Source: DAISIL01 sp036822015 (GTDB lineage Bacteria > Bacteroidota > Bacteroidia > Cytophagales > Bernardetiaceae). Taken from it: 64,000 nucleotides of DNA. Each line of letters opens with the position of its first letter. The stretch's first letter is position 1. Where the stretch lies: positions 39,704-103,703 of the forward strand of contig DAISIL010000004.1 of assembly GCA_036822015.1 (NCBI GenBank), given 5' to 3'. A model generated the notes under the pieces. The model was not told the origin of the DNA. It ran no database searches and was given only the letters and a program-made list of their open reading frames with translations. Of this stretch, positions 17,699-26,135 are shown in pieces. Both the position numbers and the translations under genes were made by a program.

Positions 17699-18055
17699 TC
17701 AAAAACTGTAATTGGGATTCTTGCTGATCCAAACGTATCGCCCCTTGATCGTATAAGCCAGGTCGTAGCACAAAAAAAGATCCTGCGGACGCTCTTTGGT
17801 CGCCAAACCGGTTATGTACCCAAACTGAAAACCACGGGCTGATAAGTCCGTCTGCGTTACCATCGTCTGGGGTTGGGCAGCGAACAACTCTTTCAAGATG
17901 CGGTGGTTGCGGTGCAAGATGTCGTCGATGGGCTTCGTCAGTTGATTCGACTGCCGGTAGCGGTCATTGTTGTACTCGTTTTTACAAGAAAGCGAACAAA
18001 ATTTTTGGTTTCGTCGGCCATCAAATTCTTTCTGGCACTGAATGCAGGTCTTCAT
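17699..18055 (-). CDS. Small zinc-ribbon protein
   Basis: 118 residues from the ATG at 18055. The N-terminus MKTCIQCQKEFDGRRNQKFC followed by SLSCKNEYNN gives a CxxC...CxxxC zinc-binding pattern in the first 30 residues. The remainder contains ILHRNHRILKELFA and a C-terminal segment GRYVWISKNPNY. This architecture, a short treble-clef/zinc ribbon followed by a conserved helical and strand region, is widespread in Bacteroidota as an uncharacterised protein. A nucleic-acid-binding role is plausible but unproven. It is convergent with the exporter gene, with seven bases between the stops. Confidence 0.8.
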   Translation of the reverse strand: MKTCIQCQKEFDGRRNQKFCSLSCKNEYNNDRYRQSNQLTKPIDDILHRNHRILKELFAAQPQTMVTQTDLSARGFQFGYITGLATKERPQDLFLCYDLAYTIKGRYVWISKNPNYSF

Positions 18056-18099
18056 CGACAAGGGTTTTAAAGCGATTTAACACCAAAGGTATGCCAATT

Positions 18100-18753
18100 T
18101 TACCAAAAAGCCTCGCCTACACGAAACGTTCCTTGTTCCCAGATCAACTTTACTTTATCTCCTTTCATGTAGTCGCGGTAATCCCCCGACGAGAGGGCTT
18201 GATCGCCAAAACGTACCAAAATATCCTTGCCACGACGCGGGATAAAATGGCGCAGCGAAACCACCATATCGTTTTCCTCTAGCAGGCGATAGGCCTCCTC
18301 GGGAGATTGCTCAAAAAAACGTTGCTCTAACTCGGCGTATTGCGGAACAACTTCTGATAAAGAAATGGGGCGAATCCCTTGATCGTCAAAGATGTAAAAA
18401 TCAAATTGTATGATGTCGCACACCGGCCCGCAGCCTTCGCCATACACACAGACAAGTTTTTTGGGCTTCTCGGGGAGGTTCCAGTAGCACATCTGCCATA
18501 CGCCCTCAAAAGCACCATCCATTCCCAAAAAGCCGTTGGAGTGATCCACCGTATGTAAGCGAAAAAACAAATCCTCGTCAAAGTCGGTCTTACCCGACTT
18601 GAAGTTTTGGATGATCCGCTGGCGTTGCGACTTGGAGAGTCTCATCACGGCACTATCCGGCAGACTTTCAAAAAGCGAAAATAACTGCTGTCCCCATGCA
18701 CCACTCCAGCACAGGCAAACCAAGACAATCAAGCACCATGTTTTTTTTTGCAC
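18100..18753 (-). CDS. Secreted hypothetical protein
   Basis: 217 residues. The start is GTG at 18753 because the signal peptide (MQKKTWCLIVLVCLCWSGAWG) requires it. The mature protein has a helical start (RLSKSQRQRIIQNFKSGKT), then FDEDLFFRLHTVDHSNGFL, two cysteines in YGEGCGPVCDI, and a basic region VSLRHFIPRRGKDILVRFGD. I do not recognise the family. The regular FDFYIFDDQGIRPI-type strands suggest a periplasmic beta-rich domain. It is divergent from the lipoprotein gene at 18838, sharing an 84-base region with a candidate promoter for the latter. Confidence 0.72.
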   Translation of the reverse strand: MQKKTWCLIVLVCLCWSGAWGQQLFSLFESLPDSAVMRLSKSQRQRIIQNFKSGKTDFDEDLFFRLHTVDHSNGFLGMDGAFEGVWQMCYWNLPEKPKKLVCVYGEGCGPVCDIIQFDFYIFDDQGIRPISLSEVVPQYAELEQRFFEQSPEEAYRLLEENDMVVSLRHFIPRRGKDILVRFGDQALSSGDYRDYMKGDKVKLIWEQGTFRVGEAFW

Positions 18754-18800
18754 AACCCTTAAAAATATTTAATTCAAGAACAATAGCCCCAAGAGACTGC

Positions 18801-18808
18801 TAGTTTTG
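18801..18808 (+). promoter_or_regulatory. -7 promoter element for the thioredoxin-like lipoprotein gene
   Basis: TAGTTTTG matches TAnnTTTG exactly, 29 bases before the ATG at 18838. A convincing -33 element is not visible. Confidence 0.45.
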
Positions 18809-18837
18809 CAGGCACAATTTTATACCCCTTATTTACG

Positions 18838-19947
18838 ATGAAAACGAAATACGCCATTTTTTATTTTGGACTGCTGATAATCTTCGGACTTACGGGCTGC
18901 CAACCCAAAAACGAAGCGCCCGTAAAGCAATACCGAGAGCCAAACCGTCCCAATAACTTGCTCTACATCATGGCCGAGATCACAAATCTCAAGCCCATGA
19001 CCCCCGTAGCACTTTACAAGTTACATCCACGAACGGAAGCCGCCAAGCTGATTGCGAAGCAAAACGCGACTGATAATAAGATTTCATTCCCTGTAACGGT
19101 CAATACGCCAACTTTTTATCTGCTTGTCATCGGGAATGAGCATCAAGTCCCGCTCCTGATGCACAAGAGCGACGTCGAAGTCCGCGCCAATCTGCTCAAC
19201 TTCGACGTTACGCTAAGCACCCTGGGCTGCCGCGATACCGAGCTGCTCGTCAAGATGCAAGACATCAAACGACGCTTGAGCCAGGCGGCCCCATCCATGA
19301 CGGAGGAGCAGTACAACGAAGCCCGCGAAAAAACCATCAACACCTTCATTGACCAGGCCATGCCCTCCCTGATCTGTATCTCGGCCATCTCGTCCCTGCC
19401 CCTGGATACCTACTACAAACGCTACCAAAAAGTGATCGCCGAACTTCAAAAAACACACCCTGATTCGGAGTATCTAAAACATTTTGCCGAAGGTATTGCC
19501 CTCAAATACAAAAACCAAGTCGGGACAACACTCCCCGATCAGTCCCTGGCCCTGTATGGGCAAGACACCATCCCGCTCTCTAGCCTGCGTGGCAAATACG
19601 TCCTGCTCGACTTCTGGCAAAGCAACTACCCTGGCATCAAGCAGGACAACGAACGCCTCAAAGCCATCTACCAAAAGTACAAAGATGACCTTGAAATTGT
19701 GAGCGTCTCCATGGACGGCAGCCCCGAAGAGTGGCAGGTAGCCATCCAGGACCTGCCCTGGAAACACATCTACGACGTAAACCCAGATGATTTTTTCTCG
19801 CCGACGGCGGCCACTTACGGTTATTTTTCGATCAATGTCCCGACAACTTTTTTGTTGGATAGGGAGGGTGTGATTCTGGATCGGGGCATTCGAGGCAGTG
19901 AACTGGGGCCACGTGTGTATCAGTTGCTGGAGGAGAAAGCAGATTGA
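18838..19947 (+). CDS. Lipoprotein with a thioredoxin-like (TlpA/AhpC-type) domain lacking the CxxC motif
   Basis: 369 residues. A lipobox LTGC gives Cys near residue 21. Residues 40-130 resemble the beta N-terminal domain of Bacteroidota TlpA-type proteins (DUF4369-like). A helical segment follows, and then the thioredoxin fold from about 245: LRGKYVLLDFWQSNYPGIKQ, LEIVSVSMDGSPEEW, INVPTTFLLDREGVILDRGI (cis-Pro loop kept). The position that is normally WASWCGPC reads WQSNYPGI, so both redox cysteines are missing. It therefore probably does not reduce disulfides and may act as a binding or structural protein. Lipid-anchored in the periplasm. The -7 element is at 18801-18808. Confidence 0.87.
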   Translation: MKTKYAIFYFGLLIIFGLTGCQPKNEAPVKQYREPNRPNNLLYIMAEITNLKPMTPVALYKLHPRTEAAKLIAKQNATDNKISFPVTVNTPTFYLLVIGNEHQVPLLMHKSDVEVRANLLNFDVTLSTLGCRDTELLVKMQDIKRRLSQAAPSMTEEQYNEAREKTINTFIDQAMPSLICISAISSLPLDTYYKRYQKVIAELQKTHPDSEYLKHFAEGIALKYKNQVGTTLPDQSLALYGQDTIPLSSLRGKYVLLDFWQSNYPGIKQDNERLKAIYQKYKDDLEIVSVSMDGSPEEWQVAIQDLPWKHIYDVNPDDFFSPTAATYGYFSINVPTTFLLDREGVILDRGIRGSELGPRVYQLLEEKAD

Positions 19948-19961
19948 GCAGATACAGACCA

Positions 19962-20720
19962 TCAAAGCTGCCCGCGCCAACGATAGACGAGCATCCCGAT
20001 CATCTCCTTTCCGATCAGTTCAAAGTAGTGCATCGCCCGAGCCTTTGGAAAAAAATCCAGCAGGGAGAGCCGACTCCGATCCGCAGACTGAAAATCACAG
20101 CTATACAGATCAAAAGCTACACCTTGTTTCTTGAAACAAGCCGCCGCCCGTCGCCCATGAAACGCCGACGTGATGAGCAGCACCCGAGGGTTTTGGGGGA
20201 AGTGCTGCCGCAATAGCTGAGCCGTAAAAGCGGCGTTTTCGGCTGTGTTTACGGCCCTGCCCTCGGTGATGATCGCCGAATCTGGGATGCCACAGGCTAC
20301 GAGTGCCTGGCGGAGTTCGTCTTTGGTGGAATCAATCTGCCCATCCCAGGCGATGTAGTCCGCTCCCGTAACGATGATTTTTTGGATATGCCCGGCTCGG
20401 TACAAAAACACCGTTTGGAGGAGGCGATCAGAGGCTTGCATGAACTGCACCCGCTCTCGGGGCGACTTATCGACGTTGCGCATCCCCGAGAGCAAAACCC
20501 CCACCGAGTACGTCCCTACCGCTGTCAGCGGTGGTGTTTCCCACCACAAAAGGGCTTCATTGGCCAGCCACGGATTCGTAAAGGCGAGCAGCCAGGCACA
20601 CAATATCCCCAAAAAAAGCCGGCGACGACGACCCTGCCACAAAGCCAGCACCGCCCACACACAGGCCATGCCCGAGGGCATCAAGAGATGATACAAGGTC
20701 TTAGACAACACAAAAAACAT
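19962..20720 (-). CDS. YdcF/ElyC/SanA-family (DUF218) membrane protein
   Basis: 252 residues from the ATG at 20720; a TTG seven codons upstream gives an unusual N-terminus. Two TM helices in the first 60 residues (FVLSKTLYHLLMPSG, then LFLGILCAWLLAFTN) precede the DUF218 domain: VLLSGMRNV, DRLLQTVFLYRAGHIQKIIVTGA, DSAIITEGRAVNTAENA and LLITSAFHGRRAAACFKK. Those glycine/Asp and SAFHxxR motifs define the family. E. coli ElyC and SanA act in envelope integrity and peptidoglycan or enterobacterial common antigen metabolism; the biochemical activity is not known. Convergent with the lipoprotein gene. Confidence 0.88.
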   Translation of the reverse strand: MFFVLSKTLYHLLMPSGMACVWAVLALWQGRRRRLFLGILCAWLLAFTNPWLANEALLWWETPPLTAVGTYSVGVLLSGMRNVDKSPRERVQFMQASDRLLQTVFLYRAGHIQKIIVTGADYIAWDGQIDSTKDELRQALVACGIPDSAIITEGRAVNTAENAAFTAQLLRQHFPQNPRVLLITSAFHGRRAAACFKKQGVAFDLYSCDFQSADRSRLSLLDFFPKARAMHYFELIGKEMIGMLVYRWRGQL

Positions 20721-20798
20721 CCAGTCAAACGTTAAGTACAAGCCCCTAAGGTAAGATTATTTCGCTATTTTGCGCGGCCAAACTGACTTCATACGCCC

Positions 20799-21731
20799 GT
20801 GTCTGCATCTCTTCGTGTTTTTGCCCCGGCTACGGTAGCCAATGTTGCCTGTGGTTTTGATATTTTGGGCTTCGCCCTCGAGCAGCCCGGCGATGAGCTA
20901 ACGATGTACTATCATGGCGATCAGTCGGGTATCCGCATCGAAAACCACAGCGATATTGCCGACATGCCCCTTGACCCCACCCGCAACACCCTCGGCGTAT
21001 CCTTGCAAGCTTTTTGCGATGCCCTCGGGCATTCGGGCGGCTTTGAGATACACCTGACGCGCAAGGTTCGGCCCGGAAGTGGCATCGGGTCAAGTTCGGC
21101 CAGTGCAGCGGCTAGTGTCTTTGCGGCCAACGAACTCCTGGGCCGCCCCTACGATCGCCACCAACTCGTCGCCTTTGCGATGGAGGGAGAGCGGGCCGCC
21201 TGCGGTACGGCCCACGCCGATAACGTAGCTCCGGCACTCATGGGCGGCTTCGTGCTGGTGCGTAGCTACAAGCCGCTCGAGGTCGTTGCCCTCGACTATC
21301 CCGAGGAGCTATACTGTGCCGTGGTACATCCCCAGATCGAACTCAAAACGGCGGATGCCCGTCGGGTGCTACGGCGCGACATTCCATTGCGCTCGGCTGT
21401 CGTGCAGTGGGGGAATATTGCCGGACTGGTGGCCGGTCTCTACAAAAAAGACTACGGACTGATCGGGCGTTCGCTCGAAGATGTCGTCGTAGAACCCATG
21501 CGCTCGGTCTTGATTCCGGGCTATGCCCAGGCGAAGGCAGCAGCTATGGAGGCGGGGGCTTTGGGGGCAAGTATTTCGGGGTCAGGTCCTTCACTTTTTG
21601 CCTTGACGGCCAGCCGCTCTGTAGCCGAAGCTGTGTCCGTAGCCGTTGAGGCGGCTTTTGCGGCACTGGACATTCCGAGTATCGGGTATGTTTCCTCGAT
21701 CAATGGCACAGGTGCGCGGGTGTTGGAGTAG
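20799..21731 (+). CDS. thrB: Homoserine kinase
   Basis: 310 residues from a GTG at 20799. It phosphorylates homoserine in threonine synthesis. GHMP-kinase features: start LRVFAPATVANVACGFDILG, ATP loop RPGSGIGSSSASAAAS near residue 88, and C-terminal GASISGSGPSLFALT with the conserved GSGPS. Length is normal. In Bacteroidota thrB often lies with thrA and thrC; here it is alone and convergent with aroB (six bases between stops). A weak promoter-like TATTTTG lies about 27 bases upstream. Confidence 0.95.
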   Translation: MSASLRVFAPATVANVACGFDILGFALEQPGDELTMYYHGDQSGIRIENHSDIADMPLDPTRNTLGVSLQAFCDALGHSGGFEIHLTRKVRPGSGIGSSSASAAASVFAANELLGRPYDRHQLVAFAMEGERAACGTAHADNVAPALMGGFVLVRSYKPLEVVALDYPEELYCAVVHPQIELKTADARRVLRRDIPLRSAVVQWGNIAGLVAGLYKKDYGLIGRSLEDVVVEPMRSVLIPGYAQAKAAAMEAGALGASISGSGPSLFALTASRSVAEAVSVAVEAAFAALDIPSIGYVSSINGTGARVLE

Positions 21732-21737
21732 CCTGGC

Positions 21738-22772
21738 TTAGTCGTTGAGGTACGCCAAAAACGCGCTTTCGATCTCCCCATCCGTGAGCGGTACATCGAA
21801 GGTACACTGCCCTATGGCTCCGCCCAGGAGCGCGGCTCGCACTTGTTGCCCTTTGTTTTTCTTGTCGTGTTGGGCGTATCGGATGACCTCCGGCAGGTGA
21901 GCCGGCAGGATCGGCACACGCCCAAAGACCGCCTGCATATAGACCCGGATCGCTTCATAATCGGCTCGGGGAAGCCCACACTTTTGGTGCGAAAGCCAGG
22001 CTTCGGCCACCATCCCGACGGCGATGGCCTCCCCGTGCAAGAGACGCGGCAAGCCTTGCCCTGAAAGCGAGAACGTCTCGAGGGCGTGTCCGAGGGTATG
22101 CCCGAAGTTGAGGCACTTTCGGCGGCCACGCTCGCGGGGGTCTTCTTGCACGATTTGGGTTTTGATGGCTACCGAGTGCTGGATTAAGTCGGGGAGGTCT
22201 TGTTGGCGTATATCGGTTTGTCCTCGAATGCTTTGCCACTTTTGAGCATCCGCGATCAGGCAATGCTTGATGATCTCGGCGAAGCCCGAGCGGAGTTCTT
22301 GCTCGGGTAGGGTTTGCAGGAATGCAGGATCAATCCAGACCAGTCGCGGCTCTCCAAAAAGTCCGATTTGGTTTTTAAGTCCATCAAAATCAACGCCTAA
22401 CTTTGCTCCTACGCTAGCATCCACCTGGGCCAGCAGCGTCGTCGGGATTTGGATAAAATCAATGCCACGCTGGTAGGTAGCCGCACAAAAGCCGCCCATA
22501 TCGCCGATGACACCGCCGCCCAGGTTGAGCAATACGCTGCTGCGGTCGGCGCGGGCCAGGTAGGTCAGGGCGTGCCAAATCTCCTGGCAAGTCTGGATGT
22601 GCTTCTGCTCCTCTCCACTCCGAATCTGGATACACGTATGAGCGGGCAGGTAGGGACGCAAGCGCGGGTAACAGTGGGCGGCCGTGTTTTGGTCGAGCAA
22701 GACGGCCACCGAAGAGTAAGCGTCTAGGGGGAGGGCATCAGGCGTAAGGGGAGCAATGTGTACCGGGTGCAT
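21738..22772 (-). CDS. aroB: 3-dehydroquinate synthase
   Basis: 344 residues. Second step of the shikimate pathway, converting DAHP to 3-dehydroquinate with NAD and a divalent metal. Motifs: GEEQKHIQTCQEIW, LNLGGGVIGDMGGFCA (NAD-binding), RGIDFIQIPTTLLAQVDASVG, the metal-binding Glu in SGFAEIIKH, and FGHTLGHALE plus LLHGEAIAVGM with the metal His residues. All active-site elements are present. The start at 22772 gives a typical N-terminus. Convergent with thrB. Confidence 0.96.
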   Translation of the reverse strand: MHPVHIAPLTPDALPLDAYSSVAVLLDQNTAAHCYPRLRPYLPAHTCIQIRSGEEQKHIQTCQEIWHALTYLARADRSSVLLNLGGGVIGDMGGFCAATYQRGIDFIQIPTTLLAQVDASVGAKLGVDFDGLKNQIGLFGEPRLVWIDPAFLQTLPEQELRSGFAEIIKHCLIADAQKWQSIRGQTDIRQQDLPDLIQHSVAIKTQIVQEDPRERGRRKCLNFGHTLGHALETFSLSGQGLPRLLHGEAIAVGMVAEAWLSHQKCGLPRADYEAIRVYMQAVFGRVPILPAHLPEVIRYAQHDKKNKGQQVRAALLGGAIGQCTFDVPLTDGEIESAFLAYLND

Positions 22773-22802
22773 GAAATGTTTTTTGTTGTGCGGGCAAAGA
22801 TA

Positions 22803-23534
22803 TTAGATAATTTGTAAGCGTTTGAGGAGGGATTCACGGTAGGTCTTCCCGATGGGGATGTAGGCATCACGGATGATGAGGTTGTTGTCTTCGATGGCTT
22901 CGATCTTATCGAGGGCAGCCATAAAGGAGCGATGCACTCGGATAAAGTCCTTGATGGGCAGAATCTGGGTGAGTTCTTTGAGCGAATGACTGACGACGAA
23001 GTTGCCTCGGGCTGTATGCAAGGCAGCGTAGATGTCCTTAGCTTCGATCCAGAGGATGTCCTGGAAGGCAAGTTTCTCGAGGCGGTTCTTCGACTTAACA
23101 AAAAGGTGATCTTTGAGCAAAAGCGTAGGGGCGGCCTCCGCTGTGGGCCTTGTCTTCTTGTGGCGTTGTTTGTAGAGGGCCAGCTCTAGGGATCGCTCCA
23201 CGTCTTCGATCTTGAAGGGCTTGACCAGATACGCATACGGCTCCGTGATCTTGGCGCGTTCGAGGATGGGTTTTCCCGTCAGGGCGGTCAGGTAAATGAA
23301 TGGAATACCGAAGTGATCCTGGAGTTGTTGCCCAACCTGGATGCCGTCTAGCTGTCCGGCTAAATTGATGTCTAACAGGACGATGTCGGGTAGATCTTCC
23401 CCTAATCGGCTCAAAAAATCTTCGCCCGAAACAAAGACCTCCGGCACTTGATAGCCCATCTGACGCAGGGAAAGCTGGAGGTCTTTACCGATAACGCGGT
23501 CATCTTCTACGATCCAAATTTGTTCGTTTTTCAT
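22803..23534 (-). CDS. LytTR-type response regulator
   Basis: 243 residues from the ATG at 23534; the longer frame to 23579 runs into the intergenic region. Receiver domain at about 1-120: acidic pair in IWIVEDDRV, phosphoacceptor in DIVLLDINLAG, FIYLTAL and AYLVKPFKIED. LytTR DNA-binding domain from about 145: LFVKSKNRLEKLAFQDILWIEA, then LPIKDFIRVHRSFMAAL and IPIGKTYRESLLKRL. No partner kinase is adjacent; cognate kinases of this group are often 7TM/LytS types. It lies divergently next to asd, so the intergenic region could hold a site for it. Confidence 0.92.
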   Translation of the reverse strand: MKNEQIWIVEDDRVIGKDLQLSLRQMGYQVPEVFVSGEDFLSRLGEDLPDIVLLDINLAGQLDGIQVGQQLQDHFGIPFIYLTALTGKPILERAKITEPYAYLVKPFKIEDVERSLELALYKQRHKKTRPTAEAAPTLLLKDHLFVKSKNRLEKLAFQDILWIEAKDIYAALHTARGNFVVSHSLKELTQILPIKDFIRVHRSFMAALDKIEAIEDNNLIIRDAYIPIGKTYRESLLKRLQII

Positions 23535-23604
23535 GGGGTAGGTTTCTGTGTGTGGTGTGATTGTAGAGACAAAATACACATTTCTTTCGATGATAAAAAA
23601 TGCG

Positions 23605-23612
23605 TATCTTTG
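23605..23612 (+). promoter_or_regulatory. -7 promoter element for asd
   Basis: TATCTTTG is an exact match to the Bacteroidota -7 consensus, 29 bases before the asd ATG at 23642. A TTTC/TTCG group near 23584-23588 is at about the right distance for a weak -33 element. Confidence 0.55.
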
Positions 23613-23641
23613 GGCTTCAAATCAACAAATGGTCATCTTTT

Positions 23642-24634
23642 ATGCGTGTAGCTGTTGTTGGAGCGACAGGCCTTGTGGGCCGGCAGATGTTAGCCGTGTT
23701 GGAGGCACGAAAATTTCCGGTGCAGACGTTGATCCCGGTGGCTTCGGAGCGATCCATAGGACAAAAAATCACTTTTCAAGGGCAGGCATACGCCGTCTGC
23801 GGAATGGCTGATGCGATTGCGGCCCGTCCAGATATTGCCCTCTTTTCGGCTGGTGGTAGCACCTCGCTTGAGTTTGCACCGGCTTTTGCTGAGGTGGGTA
23901 CGCGGGTGATCGACAACTCCTCTGCCTGGCGGATGCACCCCGATCACAAACTGATCGTTCCCGAGATCAACGCTGACACGCTCACCCCCGAGGATAAGAT
24001 CATCGCCAACCCCAACTGCTCCACCATACAAATGGTCATGGTTTTGGCTCCCCTGCATCGCCGATATGGCATCCGACGGGTTGTTGTCTCTACGTATCAG
24101 TCCGTTACGGGTACAGGTAAAGCCGCCGTGGAGCAACTGATGGCCGAACGGGCCGGCGATCCAAGCGTAAAGCGCGTCTATCCACACCCGATTGACCTGA
24201 ACGTCTTGCCGCATATCGACGTGTTTTTTGAGAACGGCTACACCAAAGAAGAGATGAAGATGGTGCAAGAAACCCAAAAAATTCTCCATGATCCGACCAT
24301 TGGCGTAACGGCAACAGCCGTCCGTATCCCCGCCGTAGGTGGACACGCCGAGGCGGTCAATATCGAACTCCAGCAAGATTTTGATCTGGCAGAGGTACGC
24401 CAGTTGCTCCGGCAGATGCCCGGGGTCATTGTGCAAGACGATCCGCAAAAAAATGAATATCCGATGCCGATTTGGGCGCACGAAAAAGACGAGGTCTTTG
24501 TGGGGCGTATCCGACGCGATGAGTCCCAGCCCAACACGCTCAACCTCTGGATCGTAGCCGACAACCTACGTAAGGGAGCCGCTACCAATGCCGTCCAGAT
24601 TGCCGAGTATCTTGCCCAAACCGGTTGGCTATAA
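23642..24634 (+). CDS. asd: Aspartate-semialdehyde dehydrogenase
   Basis: 330 residues from the ATG at 23642; an in-frame ATG 42 bases upstream overlaps the promoter. It reduces aspartyl-4-phosphate to aspartate semialdehyde for lysine/diaminopimelate, threonine and methionine synthesis. NADP loop VAVVGATGLVG, LFSAGGSTSLEFAP, catalytic Cys in IANPNCSTIQM near residue 129, STYQSVTGTGKAAV, and RIPAVGGHAEAVN with the active-site His. Length and motifs are those of the standard Asd. Together with thrB 2 kb upstream it covers part of the aspartate family pathway. Confidence 0.96.
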   Translation: MRVAVVGATGLVGRQMLAVLEARKFPVQTLIPVASERSIGQKITFQGQAYAVCGMADAIAARPDIALFSAGGSTSLEFAPAFAEVGTRVIDNSSAWRMHPDHKLIVPEINADTLTPEDKIIANPNCSTIQMVMVLAPLHRRYGIRRVVVSTYQSVTGTGKAAVEQLMAERAGDPSVKRVYPHPIDLNVLPHIDVFFENGYTKEEMKMVQETQKILHDPTIGVTATAVRIPAVGGHAEAVNIELQQDFDLAEVRQLLRQMPGVIVQDDPQKNEYPMPIWAHEKDEVFVGRIRRDESQPNTLNLWIVADNLRKGAATNAVQIAEYLAQTGWL

Positions 24635-24689
24635 CTTTTTTCTTTTTCCCCAAAAAAAACAACAACAAATCACAATCACGATCACGACC

Positions 24690-24989
24690 ATGGAAGACAT
24701 CACGGCACAAGAACTCAAAGAACGCCTTGAAGGTGGAGAAACCATTCGTCTCATTGATGTACGCGAAACCTACGAGTACGAAGAGGACAACTTAGGCGGG
24801 CAACTCGTACCGCTGGGAGAACTCTCCTCTCGCTTAGATGACTTTTCGGACTGGAAGGAGGAAGAAGTCATCGTGCATTGCCGCTCCGGGGCCCGCAGTG
24901 CCAATGCCAAACAATACATGAGCGCCCAGGGCTTTGCCAAAGTTCGTAACCTGCTGGGCGGCATTATGGCTTATCGGCGGCTTTCTTGA
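24690..24989 (+). CDS. Single-domain rhodanese
   Basis: 99 residues. The ATG at 24690 (MEDITAQELKERLEGG) gives the full single rhodanese domain; a longer frame would overlap asd. Contains IRLIDVRETYEYEEDN, the active-site loop VIVHCRSGARSANA with nucleophilic Cys near residue 68, and a C-terminal LLGGIMAYRR. It is presumably a cytosolic sulfurtransferase or sulfur carrier helper. 55 bases downstream of asd on the same strand, so possibly co-transcribed. Confidence 0.92.
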   Translation: MEDITAQELKERLEGGETIRLIDVRETYEYEEDNLGGQLVPLGELSSRLDDFSDWKEEEVIVHCRSGARSANAKQYMSAQGFAKVRNLLGGIMAYRRLS

Positions 24990-25083
24990 TACATCAGATA
25001 AACCAACCAGTTGCTCTTGTTGGTGAAGATGCCCACAAGGGCGGCAACTAGCGTTGCTGCCCCATCTCTGTTGCTGTTGCGGT

Positions 25084-26055
25084 TTAGTCCAAAATCCAAC
25101 GAAATTTGTAGGGCTGCTCGGGAATCCGGAGGCGGGTCGCGATGCGCTCGAGGCGAGCAGGTAAGGCCATTAAATAATCGCGGGCCTTCTCTGCTTGTTC
25201 GTTCAGGCCGCGTACCTGTTCCAGGTTCCACTCCTTGAGGAGCGAACGCAGGATGTCGATGTAATCGGTGGCTGTATAAACGCCAATGCGCTGTGCTGCA
25301 TCCGAAAAATGCCCAAACACACTGCTGGCATCTCCCCCAGACTCCCGCAGGAAGTGAGCCGGCATCACAATTTTTTTGCGCATCATATCTTCAAAAGCCA
25401 GCAAGAGTTCGTTTGGGTCCAGGGCAAGGATACGCTGCACAAAATCCATATAGGCTCGGGCATGACGGGCTTCGTCGGCCGCCACGACGGCACAAATCTT
25501 GGCTAGTCGGGCATCACCGGCTTTTTTTGCCAGACTGGCTACCCGTCGGTGGGATACATTGGTCGCCAACTCTTGAAAGCTAGTATAGACAAAATTGCGG
25601 TAGGGGTCGCTATCTGTGCCAATATCAAAGCCATCTTTAATCAAATACTGGGTCGTTATCTCGAGCTGACGCATATCGACGCGCCCCGAAAGGTACAAAT
25701 ACCGCGACAACACATCCCCGTGCCGGTTTTCCTCTGCCGTCCAGGCGCGAATCCAATGCGTAAAGCCACATTTTCGCTCGGGCTGCACCCCTTCCATCCG
25801 CAGCAGCCAGGACTCATAGGTGGGCAAGGCCTCCTCCGTGATCGTGTCCCCGATCAGGACAGCAAAGAGGTCATAGCCCAATTCTCGGGAAAGTGCCTGG
25901 ATTTCTTGTAGCGTCTCAACAAAATGAGGGTCATCGGTAGAAGGCAGTAAATCAGCGGGTTGCCAGTTCTCTTCGATAGGTTTGAGGTATTTCTCAATAA
26001 GTGGTGGGAGGTCTTTGTCGATGGTTTGCATGACCTCGAGGCGTTCAGGTTTCAT
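25084..26055 (-). CDS. Acyl-ACP desaturase (plant-type soluble diiron enzyme)
   Basis: 323 residues from the ATG at 26055. Soluble ferritin-like desaturases insert a double bond in ACP-bound fatty acids. The diiron ligands are visible: a first Glu in the SWLLRMEGVQPE region, the EENRH motif in WTAEENRHGDVLSRYLY near residue 125, a second Glu in TSFQELATN, and DEARH in VVAADEARHARAY near 210. The helical bundle and the family's GGDASSVFGHFSDAAQRIGVYTATDY region (read in parts) are present. In stearoyl-ACP desaturases the second motif is usually DEKRHE; here DEARHA keeps the ligands. Regiospecificity cannot be predicted. It would adjust membrane fluidity. Convergent with the rhodanese gene. Confidence 0.9.
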   Translation of the reverse strand: MKPERLEVMQTIDKDLPPLIEKYLKPIEENWQPADLLPSTDDPHFVETLQEIQALSRELGYDLFAVLIGDTITEEALPTYESWLLRMEGVQPERKCGFTHWIRAWTAEENRHGDVLSRYLYLSGRVDMRQLEITTQYLIKDGFDIGTDSDPYRNFVYTSFQELATNVSHRRVASLAKKAGDARLAKICAVVAADEARHARAYMDFVQRILALDPNELLLAFEDMMRKKIVMPAHFLRESGGDASSVFGHFSDAAQRIGVYTATDYIDILRSLLKEWNLEQVRGLNEQAEKARDYLMALPARLERIATRLRIPEQPYKFRWILD

Positions 26056-26135
26056 GGTTGGGCTTGGGATAAATGAAAAATATCTTTCAAGATGGTCATT
26101 CCTGGGGAGAAATTCAAGTCCAGGACAAAGAAAAC

